A stretch of 64,000 nucleotides of DNA from Saccharum officinarum (GCA_020631735.1 CM036160.1:113814680-113878679); one strand, 5' to 3'; counted from the stretch's first letter, positions 34,259-45,481 are shown. Numbers and translations: made by a program. Notes: generated by a model not told the origin, from the sequence alone.

Positions 34259-34618
34259 CTCAAGATGGGTCAACTGCTGACGGTACCTCCATACCTGGTG
34301 AAAAGAAAGAAGCAGCATTTTCATCATCTTGAGCAGTATAATGTTGGTTTGATTCTTGGTTGCAACGGATTCATCTGGGTTGGTGAGCGTGTCGTGGTGG
34401 GTGGAAAAACTAAGACGACGGGAGACCAGCAGAATTCCAGCACTGAAGCGAAGGATTTCACCCCGCTAGAAACGAGGAAGCATATTTTCCGGCTTGCCAA
34501 TGCTGTGCGCGTGCTTTCAGCGCTAGGTTTCACTTTGACTGTCGAACTGTTAACAGAAACTGCAGAAACAAGCGCTTCATCAGATGTCGGGATAAATGCC
34601 ATGCTCGGGGCTGAATTT
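34259..34618 (+). pseudogene. orphan exon of exosome subunit RRP4
   Basis: 120 codons open without a stop: GQLLTVPPYLVKRKKQHFHH, LGCNGFIWVGE and LANAVRVLSALGFTLTVEL match the S1/KH-containing C-terminal half of the plant exosome cap protein RRP4, which binds RNA on the 3'-5' exosome. It is preceded by TTGTTGCTGCAG, a plausible acceptor, and followed by GTCAGT, a possible donor. The N-terminal half and the last exon are not present within several kb. Flanking intron-like sequence favours copying at the DNA level rather than a processed retrocopy. It probably is not functional alone. Confidence 0.72.
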
Positions 34619-35711
34619 GTCAGTCAGCACTCAGCAGGCATGAGGCCTGTAAATCGGTTGCTACTTGCTAGAGAGAGACCCAACTTAAATAGTGTAGGAA
34701 AATTGTGCTGATTAGGTGCATCTGGTATGTTGTTGAGCCCAATATCGATGATCTGAACTTAAATAGTGTTGTTTTGGCAGTGTGACAGCAATCTCCCATC
34801 GTGAATAGTACATAGTGCTAGCCTTCAGATGGTTTACATTGAGCATCAGGATGAGCAAACCTGAACTCATTTCAGAGAAACACATGCCATATCAATTCAA
34901 AGTGTCCTGCAAAGTAGCAAGAAGGTTGGAAACTACTCAAACATGCCATACTAATTCAAGGTTTTCTCTGCTACTACTAGTTCAGAGACAAGAAGGTTTT
35001 ATACACCATATTTTGAATACAAATATTTTCCATCCACAGACTGTTTACCCAATTCACATGGCAAAGAGAGGGTGGTCAAGCAAGCAATCAGATATTCTTG
35101 AACCCACAGGATGAGCATTTTTTTGCACTGCAACTCCTGTGTTGCTCTCCAGTAAATCAACTGAGGAGAAACATTACTCTGATGCTGCCAGCACCACAAA
35201 GTATATCATCCGTTCCAAGTAATCCTACAGACAAGGGCAGGCACAATCTACTTCAGAGCAATTCATGGCAAATATATTTGGCTGCATCATCCCGTTCTGA
35301 AAAAGCACCACACCAATGTGCATGGACGAAACATGCAACATCTGTCAGAGGCCAGGACGCACAACTTTCTGTTGGCAACAAGCACCGGAATCAAATTGTG
35401 AACAGGCATTTTGACGAATGCCAAGCACATAGAAACCGAAGCGACATTATATTCACATCAGTTGGTTTCATTTGTCGAACGGGCAATGTGCAACAAAAAA
35501 AAAAGGACAAAGGCCAAATCTGTCATTTATCTACTCGCAACCCAAACTCAAACAGGCATTTGATCGAACACCTAGCTAGTGCACTCCAAAACCCTCGTCA
35601 CCAATACCGTACTCGGTCGAACGCCATGATCACAGGCACCGGAAGCGTAACTCACGGAGCACGGAGCGGAGAGGAGGCTTCAGATTCCAGCCCCCGCCGC
35701 CGGCCGCTGGC
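34619..35711. other. spacer, perhaps 3' UTR of the small membrane-protein gene
   Basis: AT-rich with short frames only. The part next to 35711 may be the 3' UTR of the minus-strand gene. Nothing else is recognised. Confidence 0.35.
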
Positions 35712-36160
35712 TTAGAGGAGCCCGAGGAGGAGGAGCAGCAGCAGAACGGCGGGCGCCACAGCGAGGACGAGGAGCAGCTCGGAGCCGGCGACCCGCGCGT
35801 GGGCCGCGGCCTCGCGCCGCGCCGCCGCGATCTCGGCGCGGCGGAGAAGCCCCTCGGACCGGAGCCGCGCGTCCTCCTGCAATGCAAAGCGCGCGCACGG
35901 TCATTCCGAAATCTGAAGCGATGGAAGGAGAACGTGCGGGGGCCAAAACAAGGCGAGAGCAGGGGAGGAGGGGGTGAGACTTGAGAGGGAGTTACCGCTG
36001 CGGCAGCCGAGGGGGAGGAGGAGGTCCGGCGGCGATCCTGCGTCGGCGTCGGCGCGCGGGGCCGGCGGAGGGAGGCGAGGAGGAGCGAGGCCCTGGCGCA
36101 GCGGAGCGCGGCGAGGTGGGCAACCGCGGCGTCGGGCGCCGGCTTGGTCTCCTTCTCCAT
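35712..36160 (-). CDS. 109-residue protein with C-terminal membrane segment
   Basis: Two 165-bp exons (35996-36160 and 35712-35876) joined across a 119-bp intron with GTAACT donor and TTGCAG acceptor, phase 0, ending in TAA at 35712. The N-terminal half is Ala/Arg/Ser-rich; the second exon has an Arg/Glu/Ala helix (LRRAEIAAARREAAAHARV) and then about 25 mostly Leu/Val/Ala residues running to the C-terminus. That layout suggests a tail-anchored membrane protein. I do not recognise the family and propose no function. Codon use is GC-rich, as in grass genes. A plausible real gene, but without homology support. Confidence 0.55.
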
Positions 36161-36288
36161 GGCCGATGCCGCTTCTCCGGCTCCGCTTGGTGTGCGCGCA
36201 GGGGGCTTGGGCAGGCGGCTTCTGGAAGGGTTTTGGGCAGCAGGAGCAGGACTCCAAAACCAAAATATGCCTGCCTGAGACATAATGG

Positions 36289-36414
36289 CCCTGTTTCTTC
36301 GGCTTATAATCCGTCTTTTTAGCTTATTTTTTCAGCTGGAATAATATTTTTCTCTCACAATAAATCAACCAATTTTTCAGCCGACTTATCGGCACAGCCG
36401 AACGGCTCCAATAT
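36289..36414. mobile_element. short MITE (TTTTTCTCTCAC core)
   Basis: GGCCCTGTTTCTTCGGCTTAT at the left, GCACAGCCGAACGG at the right, core TATTTTTCTCTCACAATAAA. Located upstream of the small membrane-protein gene. Confidence 0.6.
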
Positions 36415-36496
36415 TTGCTCAAACATTTTTTTCCTCTAAATACTGTCCTACATAGCTTACGGCCGATCAACTTTCAACAATGAAATCTCATCGATC

Positions 36497-36612
36497 ACTG
36501 TGTTCGCTCGAACTTATCAGTCTGGCTTATCAGTCATTGTATAATATTTTTCTCTCATAACAAAACAGCACTAGTCGGTTTATCAGCCGCAGAAACCATC
36601 CAGCGAACAGGT
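36497..36612. mobile_element. short MITE (TTTTTCTCTCAT core)
   Basis: TGTGTTCGCTCGAACTTATC at the left, CCAGCGAACAGG at the right, core ATATTTTTCTCTCATAAC. Confidence 0.6.
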
Positions 36613-36730
36613 GATTCAGTACCCTACCCAAATTTGAATGTCAACAGTAAACACTGTGATCAAATTTGAATGTCTACTGTGGTGGTGTCTGTACCTACAA
36701 AGTGCTCGACCAAATGCCACGAGCCAATTT

Positions 36731-37063
36731 GCAGGCGTGTGTGTAGCGCAGTGGCAAAACTCCGGTGGTGGGAGCTGGCCGATCGGGGTTCCAACGCCGG
36801 TTCTGCACCGCTTGCTTCGTGCAAGCAAATAATTTCCTGTTACCTCGCATGCGGATGTCCCTAAGTAGTTAGTATGACATCCTCGTCACGCTCGAAGTCT
36901 GATGACTTCGGGTACTTCTTAATCGTGTGAGTTCTCTTGGTATAGGTTGTAGGATCTAGATTGCGTTTGGGGTGGTGTGAGTGTGTGGTGTGCGTGCGTG
37001 AGGTGTGTGTCCGCGCGTAAATTCAGATAATACAGCTTGTACTTGAAGGGATGAGGTATAAAA
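36731..37063 (+). mobile_element. tRNA-derived SINE with long target duplication
   Basis: 333 bp carrying pol III promoter-like boxes: A box TAGCGCAGTGG (36744-36754) and B box GGTTCCAACGC (36787-36797), 32 bp apart. It is flanked by a 19-bp direct repeat (AAATGCCACGAGCCAATTT at 36712-36730 and the same with one C-to-T change at 37064-37082), the type of duplication left by LINE-assisted insertion. The tail before the second copy is short and A-rich. The family is not named. Confidence 0.8.
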
Positions 37064-37082
37064 AAATGCCATGAGCCAATTT

Positions 37083-38083
37083 CACACAAAGAATGAGACA
37101 AGCAAAAATATTAAAAGTTTGTCTGGTCTGGGCCACCTGGGCTGAGCCTAACGGACGGGGGCGTGGTCGGTCGGCCTCAGCAGTTTCTTGGACTGGCCCG
37201 TGAGAGCAGCTCGATTCCATACATGGCCCATCCGCACAATGCCATCGGCGGCAGCCGGCAGCCACAAGTTAGCTTCATCAGCTGTTAATGCTCCAGTGAA
37301 TGACAGTGTGGGAGCAGCTAATGAGGGGTTCATTCCACATCCACATCGATCGGTTGGGGATTAGGTTAGGCGATATAGCATACGCTACGGGCCCCGGCCG
37401 GCGGGTGTCAATCTCAATCAAATAGTCACATGCCCCGCGCATCCGATCCATCGACATCAAATAATGCCGGTGGTTGGCTGGAATACTTGTGAGCTCGGCT
37501 TATCATTGCATTGCACTGAGGTGTGAGGTAGAAGAAGTCACGAGGAGCTCGCCTTACAAGCACAACAAGCAACCTAGATAATGAGTTTAGGGTTCGGAAC
37601 TCTTGTACACCCTCCGTTTCAAGAAGATACCATTCTTATTTCTCATGGAGTTGAATACCTTTAAGTTTGAATAAATCCATATGAAAAAAATACTAATATT
37701 TATGATATCAAATAAGTATTGTTAGATTAATTATACGGCAGTGTTATTCTACACCAAGTAGCCAAAACTAACCAAAAATATTGAGTACTAACCACGTTCA
37801 GTATCAGTCGGTACTGCCACGAAATACTGGATACTTCTGAATAGTAGTCAATTTTATTCAGTATAACAGTTTGGCGCAGAATAGCTCTACAGCTAGGGTG
37901 TAGAATAGCACGTGTATAAAATATACTACTAAATAAGTATTATTAGATTAATTGTGAAATATCGTTATGTGGATGTCCATTTGGAGCGATATATACCTAT
38001 ATTATTTTTTATCAGTTTAGTCAAAATTAATAAAGTTCGAGTCGTTCAAAATCCAGAATTGTATTGGTTGGGTCCAGGTATTG
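37083..38083. other. intergenic
   Basis: No gene recognised. A Stowaway-like left end lies near 37605 (CCCTCCGTTTCAAGAAGAT) without a clear right end; the rest is AT-rich. Confidence 0.5.
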
Positions 38084-38371
38084 AAGTTTAGTCCCCGTCA
38101 CATAGGACATTTGGATGCAAATTAGGAGGACTAAGCATGAGCTAATTATAAAACTAATTGCATAGATGAAGACTATTTTGCGAGATAAATTTATTAAGCC
38201 TAATTAATCTATCATTAACACATGTTTACTGTAGCACCACATTATCAAATCATGGACTAATTAGGTTTTATAGATTCGTCTTGTAAATTAGTCTCTATCT
38301 ATATAATTAGTTTTTATTTAATACTCTAAATTAGTGTTAAATATCCGATGTGATTGAGACTAAAGTTCCGT
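38084..38371. mobile_element. MITE with TTTAGTC ends
   Basis: AGTTTAGTCCCCGTCACAT at the left and ATGTGATTGAGACTAAAG at the right form an imperfect inverted repeat around an AT-rich interior containing TTAAGCCTAATTAATC. The target copy is not clear. Confidence 0.6.
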
Positions 38372-40018
38372 AGTATCCACGACAGTATAACCGTACAACA
38401 AGAGTCAATGCTGTTGCTACTTCAATTGTTGTTGCTGGCTAGCAGGAAGCATCTGACCATGTCTAGCGAGTACGTACTGTAGCGAGCGAGAATTCAAGGA
38501 TGCAGTACGACTGTACGAGGAGCATCAGAGGCGTCCCTGGACTGACCAGCAAAGTCAATTACTGTACCATTTTTTGTGATTGTGATGGACATTGCCACGC
38601 TCGCCGCTCCCCCCTCTGCATACCATACTGGGCTCGGGCTGACACAGCCCCTGTTCTCTCTTCTTTTTTCCGATCCACATGACCGTAACAGCAGCACGCG
38701 CGCTTTCGTTGGGAAGGATAATGCTCCCGTCAGTGACGTTCGGAACGGATGGACGCCTCACTCGTTCACTCATACCTAATCTCTCGCTTCCGCGCTCATG
38801 CGCCGCATCTACCCCAATGTGCGGCCATGGCTGTCTTTCTGACCAGCGGCGGCGCGCTTCCCTACCTTGGCAACCTCCTCTCCCACCCCGGCGTCACCCT
38901 TTCCTCTACCCAGCGCCCTTACCCACCGAGAGCGTCCAACGCTCACGAATCCGGTGACCCTCTCCCCCCACTCCGGTGAGATCAAGCAAATCGCTGACCC
39001 TCCCCTATCTCGGCTGGCGGCGTCTCCTCTCCCTCAGGCGACGGCAGGCATGCCGGGCGTGCGGGCACGCACCAACCAGCGAGTTTGCGCCACCGCAGTT
39101 GCCCACCAGGTAGGTCATGGCCGCGCGACGATGCTTTGTTTCAAGTGTTTCTGGACGCTTTTCAGACATGTTGCAAGCCCATGTTTTAAGTATTTTAGTT
39201 GTTTCAGATGTATGTTTCAATTGTTTCATGCAGATGTTGCAAAAGTAGATCAAGATTTTGCATATGTTGGAATGGTTGTACACGTATGTTGTAAGTGTCT
39301 ATCCCCAATGTTTCATTTGTTTTTTTTTGTACACATATGTTGCAAATGTTTCGTTTTATTTGTCTTCTTTGTATGTTGCAAGTGTTGCATCTCGATGTTT
39401 CAAAAGTAGATCGGGATGTTACACATGTTGCAATGGTGTTTCAACTGTATGTTCTAAATGTTTCATCTGTTTTAGACGTATGTTGTAAATGTTTCATCTG
39501 GATGTTGCAGAAGTAGATCGGGGTGTGTTGCACGCACAGGCGGTGGCTATCATTGCTACTGGGGCGTGGCCTTGGGTCAACTCACGTGAGTTTCCCCTGC
39601 GGGGCGCAGGGTGGGCGTGGTCCCTGTGACGGACGCGAGCACGGGTGCTGGGACGGGATGCAGAGCGGGAGCGACACAGGTGTCAGAGCCGCGTCTGGAT
39701 GCAACGTCCCATCCAAACGTTCAGGCGCTAGGCGTTCCGCTTCCGAAAAGAAACCATTCCATCTTGACCAAAGCAATCCTATATTCTTCATCTTGAGACC
39801 CCAAACAACACATATCCCTCTCTCTCTAATTAAATCAATTCCTATCCTAAATAAAGTATCTGTCACAGAGTAAATTGATTTGTAGCGCCGATATATAATT
39901 CATCGGGCCCGTTTATTTTCCCCTCCAAGCCACGGACGCATTGTTGGGCCAGCTGCTGTCGCTACCGTCTCCAAATCGAGCCGCAGCAGCTACGCTCACA
40001 TGGCTAGCACTGGTAGTA
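38372..40018. other. intergenic with GC-rich patch and degenerate repeats
   Basis: 38770-39110 is GC-rich with overlapping open frames but no family signature. 39130-39515 is a degenerate repeat. 39520-39760 is again GC-rich without a recognisable gene. Confidence 0.4.
39130..39515. repeat. degenerate TGTTGCAA/TGTTTCA repeat
   Basis: Many irregular copies of TGTTTCA, ATGTTGCAA and AAGTAGATC in one orientation. Open frames here are repeat products. The origin is unknown. Confidence 0.65.
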
Positions 40019-40513
40019 CTCCCTCCGTCCCAGAAACAAAGACGTTTTCGCTTCCTGAGAAACAATTGCCGGCAATTACTCTCTTCATTCCAAATTATAA
40101 GGCATTCCAAGAATCTTGGAGAGTCAAAACATCTTAAGTTTGACTAAAATTATAGAGAAAAATTATAAAAATTTATAACATCAAATAGGTATACTATGAA
40201 AATATAATTAATGAAAAATCTAATGATACTTAATTGATGTCATAAATATTATTATCTTATCATATAAATTTGGTCAAACTTGAGATCTTTAACTTTCTAA
40301 GATTCTTGGAATGCCTTATAATTTGGGATGGAGGGAGTATATATTAAAATATATAAATATTTATGCTAAGTAATTAGTATCATCGGAAAGATCTTTAAGT
40401 CTAGTTTTTTAATAAATTTATTTAGAGACATAAATATTGCACGCATTTTATATAAATCGAGTCAAACTTATGGCACAAAAACCCAAAACGTCTTTCTTTC
40501 TGAGACGGAGCAG
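40019..40513. mobile_element. outer Stowaway MITE hosting another
   Basis: CTCCCTCCGTCCCAGAAAC...GACGTTTT at the left and AAAACGTCTTTCTTTCTGAG with GGAGCAG at the right; TA at 40017-40018 and 40514-40515. A second Stowaway interrupts it near the left end. Confidence 0.85.
40079..40337. mobile_element. inner Stowaway MITE
   Basis: A long inverted repeat: CCAAATTATAAGGCATTCCA at the left against its complement at the right, ending GATGGAGGGAG. TA at 40077-40078 and 40338-40339. Confidence 0.9.
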
Positions 40514-40703
40514 TAGTACTAGACCGGCAGAAGTACTCTGGTGGAGTGTACACCGGCGGGGTCCGGCAGGCGGCAGCGGCAGGGCACACAAGAAGCGTGA
40601 AACATGGACACGTGTTCCACACCCACTGATGGCTGCCGCCCCCTGACAAGGACAGCATGCAAATCCCGTCGCCCAACCCTGCCACGTAGGAGTGCTATAC
40701 TTA

Positions 40704-40998
40704 GGCCAGTCTCAGTGGAAGTTTCACTAGAGTTTCATTTGCATTTAATAGCCTGCCATATATGCATTTTTGATGACATGTCAACGTTTTAATGAAGAGA
40801 GAGAAGAATTGAATTTCATGGAGATGAAACTCTCTTGACACAGTTACCAACTCTCTATGAGTCATAGAATTAAATGTCTATGAAACTATGAAGTGAAACT
40901 TTCCATTGAGAGTGGGTGTTTCATCCGAGTTTCATTTCATTCTATATGACATGGCAGTCTTGGAAACAACGAAATGAAACTCTCCACTGAGACTGGCC
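40704..40998. mobile_element. Harbinger-derived MITE
   Basis: 295 bp, ends GGCCAGTCTCAGTGGAAG and CCACTGAGACTGGCC with TTA on both sides (40701-40703, 40999-41001). Ends and target match the Harbinger element at 11871-16729. Confidence 0.9.
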
Positions 40999-41300
40999 TT
41001 ACGTCGCGTCTATCTCAGCTGCACCAGTATCCATCATGGCTGTGGCCTGTGCCCTGTGGGAGTCAGCAGCTAAAACGTGCGGGGCGCTGCCAGGTGCCAC
41101 GTGTTCTCGTCGACTTGAAGTTTGAACTGCACGACTGCGGCTGCAGCTTTGTGTCTCCGTTTATGTCTTCACGTACCAGGAGACTATTTATTCTCTTAAT
41201 CTTTTTACAAACACCTTCACATGATGATTAAAAAAGTGTAACATAGCTAGATGGACCTAATTAAACGAGTAGAGACCCGTTGTGGCGTGCCGAAACAAAG

Positions 41301-41536
41301 GGTGTTTAGTTTCCAAAATTTTTAGGTTCTACAGTAACATCGAGGGTCTAGACACATGCATGTAGTACTAAATATAGATAAAAAAAACTAATTGCTCGCG
41401 AAACGAATTTTTTAAGCCTAATTAGTCCACGAAAAGCCTTAAGTGCTACAGTAACCAACATGTGCTAATAGCGGATTAATTAGTATCGTTAGATTCGTCT
41501 CGCAGTTTTCTGACGGGTTTTATAATTTAATTTTTT
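41301..41536. mobile_element. diverged MITE
   Basis: GTGTTTAGTTTCCAAAATTT at the left followed by the family-like interior CTAATTAGTCC...CTACAGTAACC; no matching right end. Probably a truncated copy. Confidence 0.45.
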
Positions 41537-41570
41537 ACTAGCAAAAACATGCCCGTGCGTTGCACCGGGG
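41537..41570 (+). repeat. 'B' module: CTAGCAAA...GCCCGTGCGTTGCA
   Basis: First of three copies of a roughly 33-bp word (also 43041-43072 and 44941-44971). It has no shared upstream sequence with the other two. Confidence 0.7.
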
Positions 41571-42450
41571 TGTAAAATTTATTATCTTTTTTTAGGGACA
41601 CAATTTATTGTCCAATACTCATACCAATAGCAAATGTGTTCATATGTCACAATAGGACGTATTATTGCGTGGTCATTTAAATCTAGCTATCTTTGTTTGA
41701 TTTTAACTGGACCAACATGTTTTTAATTAAATATCAAGGCCAATAATTAAATGCATTGCAATAAAATATTAACCTCACATTAGACTACTATATCCACCTA
41801 TTTGTGAGGCTGACAAATATGAAAAGCAAACTACACATCCGTGCATGCTGAGTCACAACACGTATAAAGTTGAGCTCCGCCGGTTGACGGTTGTTGTTCG
41901 ATAGGGGTTGGTCGGACATAACGGTCAAGTTCGACGGTGCGGTGGGAAGACGTCGTGGATGAAGACGGCGGCTTCGACGCGTGATCAGATTGATGGGAGT
42001 TCGATTATGATCCGGTGTGATCATTGCATCATTATGCAATGATGGTGGCAAAAACCACGGTGAACTTGACATGTTGATGAAGGCGCGGTTGCTCACGGTT
42101 GGGCGGTGATGAGTTGCTAGAGTTTTTCTTTTGCTGGATGACTAAGTTGGATACAAAGTATGCCACAGACGTCGGGTGCTTGGCGAGAAGGCGTGACTGC
42201 AGCCCGGCATGCCAACGCATATGTGCAGCAGAGCATGTCCGATTAGGAGATGGAGGAGGCAGGTTGATGATCAAGTAGTTACGGAAATTTACATGCATGC
42301 ATTGATGTTGGAGATCAATACGTACAGTACGTGGATGTTGAATTTGTTTATTGGAATTAGCTTCCTACAACTTGATTGGCGTGTGGTAATTAAACACTGC
42401 AGTGTCCACTGTCCACTGTCCACGTTTGTCACGGAGGAGATGCATGGACG
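41571..42450. other. intergenic
   Basis: No gene or element recognised; short frames only. Confidence 0.5.
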
Positions 42451-42629
42451 CACTGGCGGAGCTTAGTGAGGGCCATAGTGGGCCATGGCCCCCCCTAAGC
42501 TAGATCATTTCTTAATGCATGTCTTAGCTTTACTACTTTAGTTGCTAATGAAATGTTAATTTGTTCTCCTGTTCTTGCATTTTATATGATACTGGCCCCC
42601 TCTTCGTTCATGGCCAAGCTCCGCCACTG
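42451..42629. mobile_element. hAT-type MITE
   Basis: 179 bp with ends CACTGGCGGAGCTTAG and CCAAGCTCCGCCACTG and a perfect 8-bp target duplication CATGGACG (42443-42450 and 42630-42637), diagnostic of hAT insertion. Confidence 0.9.
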
Positions 42630-42960
42630 CATGGACGTGACCGAGATGGACATTTGTCTACATGGTCGTGGAAAGGAAAAAATTATAACAACGTGTACAA
42701 CTGAACAGAAAAAGAGGAAAACGGAATAAACGTGAAAATCAAACCTGAACAGGCACGTCGTGAAACAATGAACAGAAAAGGCTAGACACTTTGCTATATA
42801 GAAAGCAAAATAAGATTTTATCTAATTTATTTTCTATTTGAATTAGGATTCCTATTTCTATTCAGTTTATTCAGACTCAGAGAGATATATTTATCCTAAT
42901 TATCTTAAGGTCATATAAGTCTAACGGAAGAAACTCCCGATCTACCGGAAGAAACTCCCG

Positions 42961-43072
42961 ACTATCGGTAGTTAGGGGGAGGTCGACGAAAAAAATAGAT
43001 GGACGAAAAAAAGCCTAAAATTTTGGCTCTTTATTATTATACTAGCAAAGATGCCCGTGCGTTGCAACAGGA
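42961..43072 (+). repeat. joined A and B repeat modules
   Basis: A (42961-43040: CGGTAGTTAGG...TGGACGAAAAAAA...TTTATTATTAT) runs straight into B (43041-43072). The same join recurs at 44866-44971. Confidence 0.75.
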
Positions 43073-44865
43073 GAAAAAAGAGTTATCAAAGGTTAATAAA
43101 AAATAAGAACAAGAATGTTAGTTTATTATGATGAACCTTGCCGCTGCTCTTACCGACTTGAGCCTAGCAGCGAGATTGCCTGCTGCGTCAACGTACGGAG
43201 GAGCCTGTTGCCAAGCCGGGAGTATGGATGGCAGGAATGAATCATTAAGCAACCACGCGTTCTCGAACCTGAAAATATTGGATTTTGGGATATCTGTGGA
43301 GAGAGTGGCAAGGATGGGGACTATCATTACTATTTTTGTTTCTATACAAACAATATGAGGAACCTTGGATGTTGTATATGAAATTTTCTAGTCTCTTCTA
43401 TCACACCATTGCTCTTCCGTCCTTTCCAAGCTCTCTCTCTCTATATGTACCTATCTATGGATCACCCTATAAACTCTCTTCTCTCTCCACTGACTCCATG
43501 CTTAAATTTGGTGCACACGATAGTCGACGCCTCATGAGTCCTGCCACCATGCCGTGTGAGCATCCGCGCTGGCATACAGGTGCCTAGTGCCAAGCCGTCA
43601 AGTGGAAGCACACGTGGAGTGGTAGGGGTGTGGATCCTGGCTCATCGTTATTTAGGGAGATCAATACACGATGGAGTGTGTCCTGACATTTGCGCAACAG
43701 TGACCTTTGCTCGGCTTCAGCCTTCAACATCTCTCTCACAAGTCGCACTGTGCCTGGGCCTACTACGAAGGTGCCACAACTCTAGCCCATAGATTGGAGT
43801 TTTAACTACTTAGCGCTCAAAATTTCTAGCTTTATATATGCGCGTTGCCTATTTTATTTATTTATTATATATGGGTTGCGAGCGGAGGAGGGCTCTTTTA
43901 TAGGAGACATACTCAAATTGGGAGGAAATTCTTGTGCTTGATTCGATTTGGAATTTTAGTCGATTTTTTCCATCCTCATCTTCTAGCTACTTTTTTATTT
44001 ACTTGGTATGCTTTAGCTTTAATTAACTGTACAAATTGTACTGTCTCCACTGGTATAACGGAAGAATAAATAAAAGTGACGGACAATGATTATCTCTAGT
44101 ATTTATTTTTTATCTTTTCCTGTTCAGATTCTATCCCGTTTTCTCTTTTTTTGTGGCCTAATCTGATTTGTTTTTTCCTTTATGATGAGTCCGTTGCACC
44201 CTTGAATCCTAATAAACAAAGTTTTCCGTAGTCCAAAGTCCTAACCAGCCACGGATAATGGGAAACTTACCTACACACATGCAAACCAAACCTGAATCTA
44301 AATTGGACTCAGCAAAGAGAAGCGCTTTAGCTACTGAGAAAGCGAATGGTCAGCGATGCTCGCCGGAGGCAGACTCTCACGTCATGTACATACTCAAATC
44401 AAATATAAAACTGGATTATTGTGCCTCAATGTTGAGACGGGTTGGGCTTTAGCTAGCAAATTAAACAAAAAATCCATCTCACCCAGCCGTGGACCGTCCA
44501 TCACCTTCCTCCTCAATACTCCGTGTATAGAAGCATAAGAAATAAAAAACCAAATCTACAGAAAAACAAAGTCGGACTGGGCGTGCTAAAGGGAGAAAAG
44601 TAACAATGACATTGGAAAAAAAAAAGAAATAGTCATGGACTCCGTTATGGTGATGACTCCAAATCTAGACATGGAGGGAAAAAATCTAAAAAAAAGGAAT
44701 AGTGTAGGAGGAGAATATTTATTTGGCAGCTTATGAGTCCGAATCACATGCGTGGCCCAATATATTTTGAAATCAGACTATATATGGCGCTACACAAGAG
44801 CTATTCTAACACTTATAAGTGTGGGTTATATATAAAAATCCGGATAGGAAAAAAACCCTCCATTG
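43073..44865. other. intergenic between two A-B repeats
   Basis: About 1.8 kb with no gene recognised. Because it lies between two copies of the same repeat it may be the body or an insertion product of one element. Confidence 0.4.
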
Positions 44866-44971
44866 TCCGGTAATTAGGGAGACGGACCAAACAAATGGAT
44901 GGACAAAAAAAAACCTGAAATTTTGCCTCTTTATTATTAGACTAGCAAATATGCCCGTGCGTTGCAACGGG
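44866..44971 (+). repeat. joined A and B repeat modules, second copy
   Basis: A at 44866-44940 and B at 44941-44971, colinear with the copy at 42961-43072. Confidence 0.75.
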
Positions 44972-45255
44972 AACAAAAAATAACTTGAGAATTGAGATTA
45001 GTCTTATGTTTCTATTCATTTTAGAATATCTAAATGCATACTTTTATAACTTGTATTGGAACTGATGGCTTGGACATCTATCCAATGATCACGCCATGCG
45101 TTTCAATTTCTCTTAGACTCGGTCACCGTGACTGACTGTAGACGCATGCTACACTAACTCTTATGTGTGCGAGAGACTTAAGATATTAATCAATGATCAT
45201 GTTAATATGTTATACACTCTAATTTATTCTAGCACGTTCAAGAGAGATTTTGAAG

Positions 45256-45481
45256 ATTTTAATCAAGATACAATCTAATTAATTTATTTTAGAATTACCT
45301 AAACATGTTGTGTTTTAATATTAAGTATGGATATGTATATCACATATAGTGCTAGCATGGTAGGAGCTCATCTGTGTACGTATTTTAATCAAAATACAAT
45401 CTAACTAATTTATTTTAGAATTACCTAAACATGCTGTGTTTTAATATTAAGTATGAATATGTATATCACATATAGTGCTAA
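45256..45481. repeat. tandem duplication of a 100-bp unit, period 126
   Basis: Units at 45256-45355 and 45382-45481 agree over most bases (both contain TTAGAATTACCTAAACATG and ATATCACATATAGTGCTA) and differ at about five. Confidence 0.85.

Noticed and set aside
36744..36797. A tRNA gene
   Set aside because: A and B box-like words are present but no acceptor stem or cloverleaf can be built; the flanking duplication shows a SINE.
38770..39110. GC-rich patch that might be a first exon
   Set aside because: Open frames lack motifs and lead into a degenerate repeat; no downstream exon could be joined.
43041..44971. A Helitron bounded by the two B modules
   Set aside because: The modules are in direct orientation and share upstream sequence; no 3' hairpin with CTRR was identified, so the class is left open.
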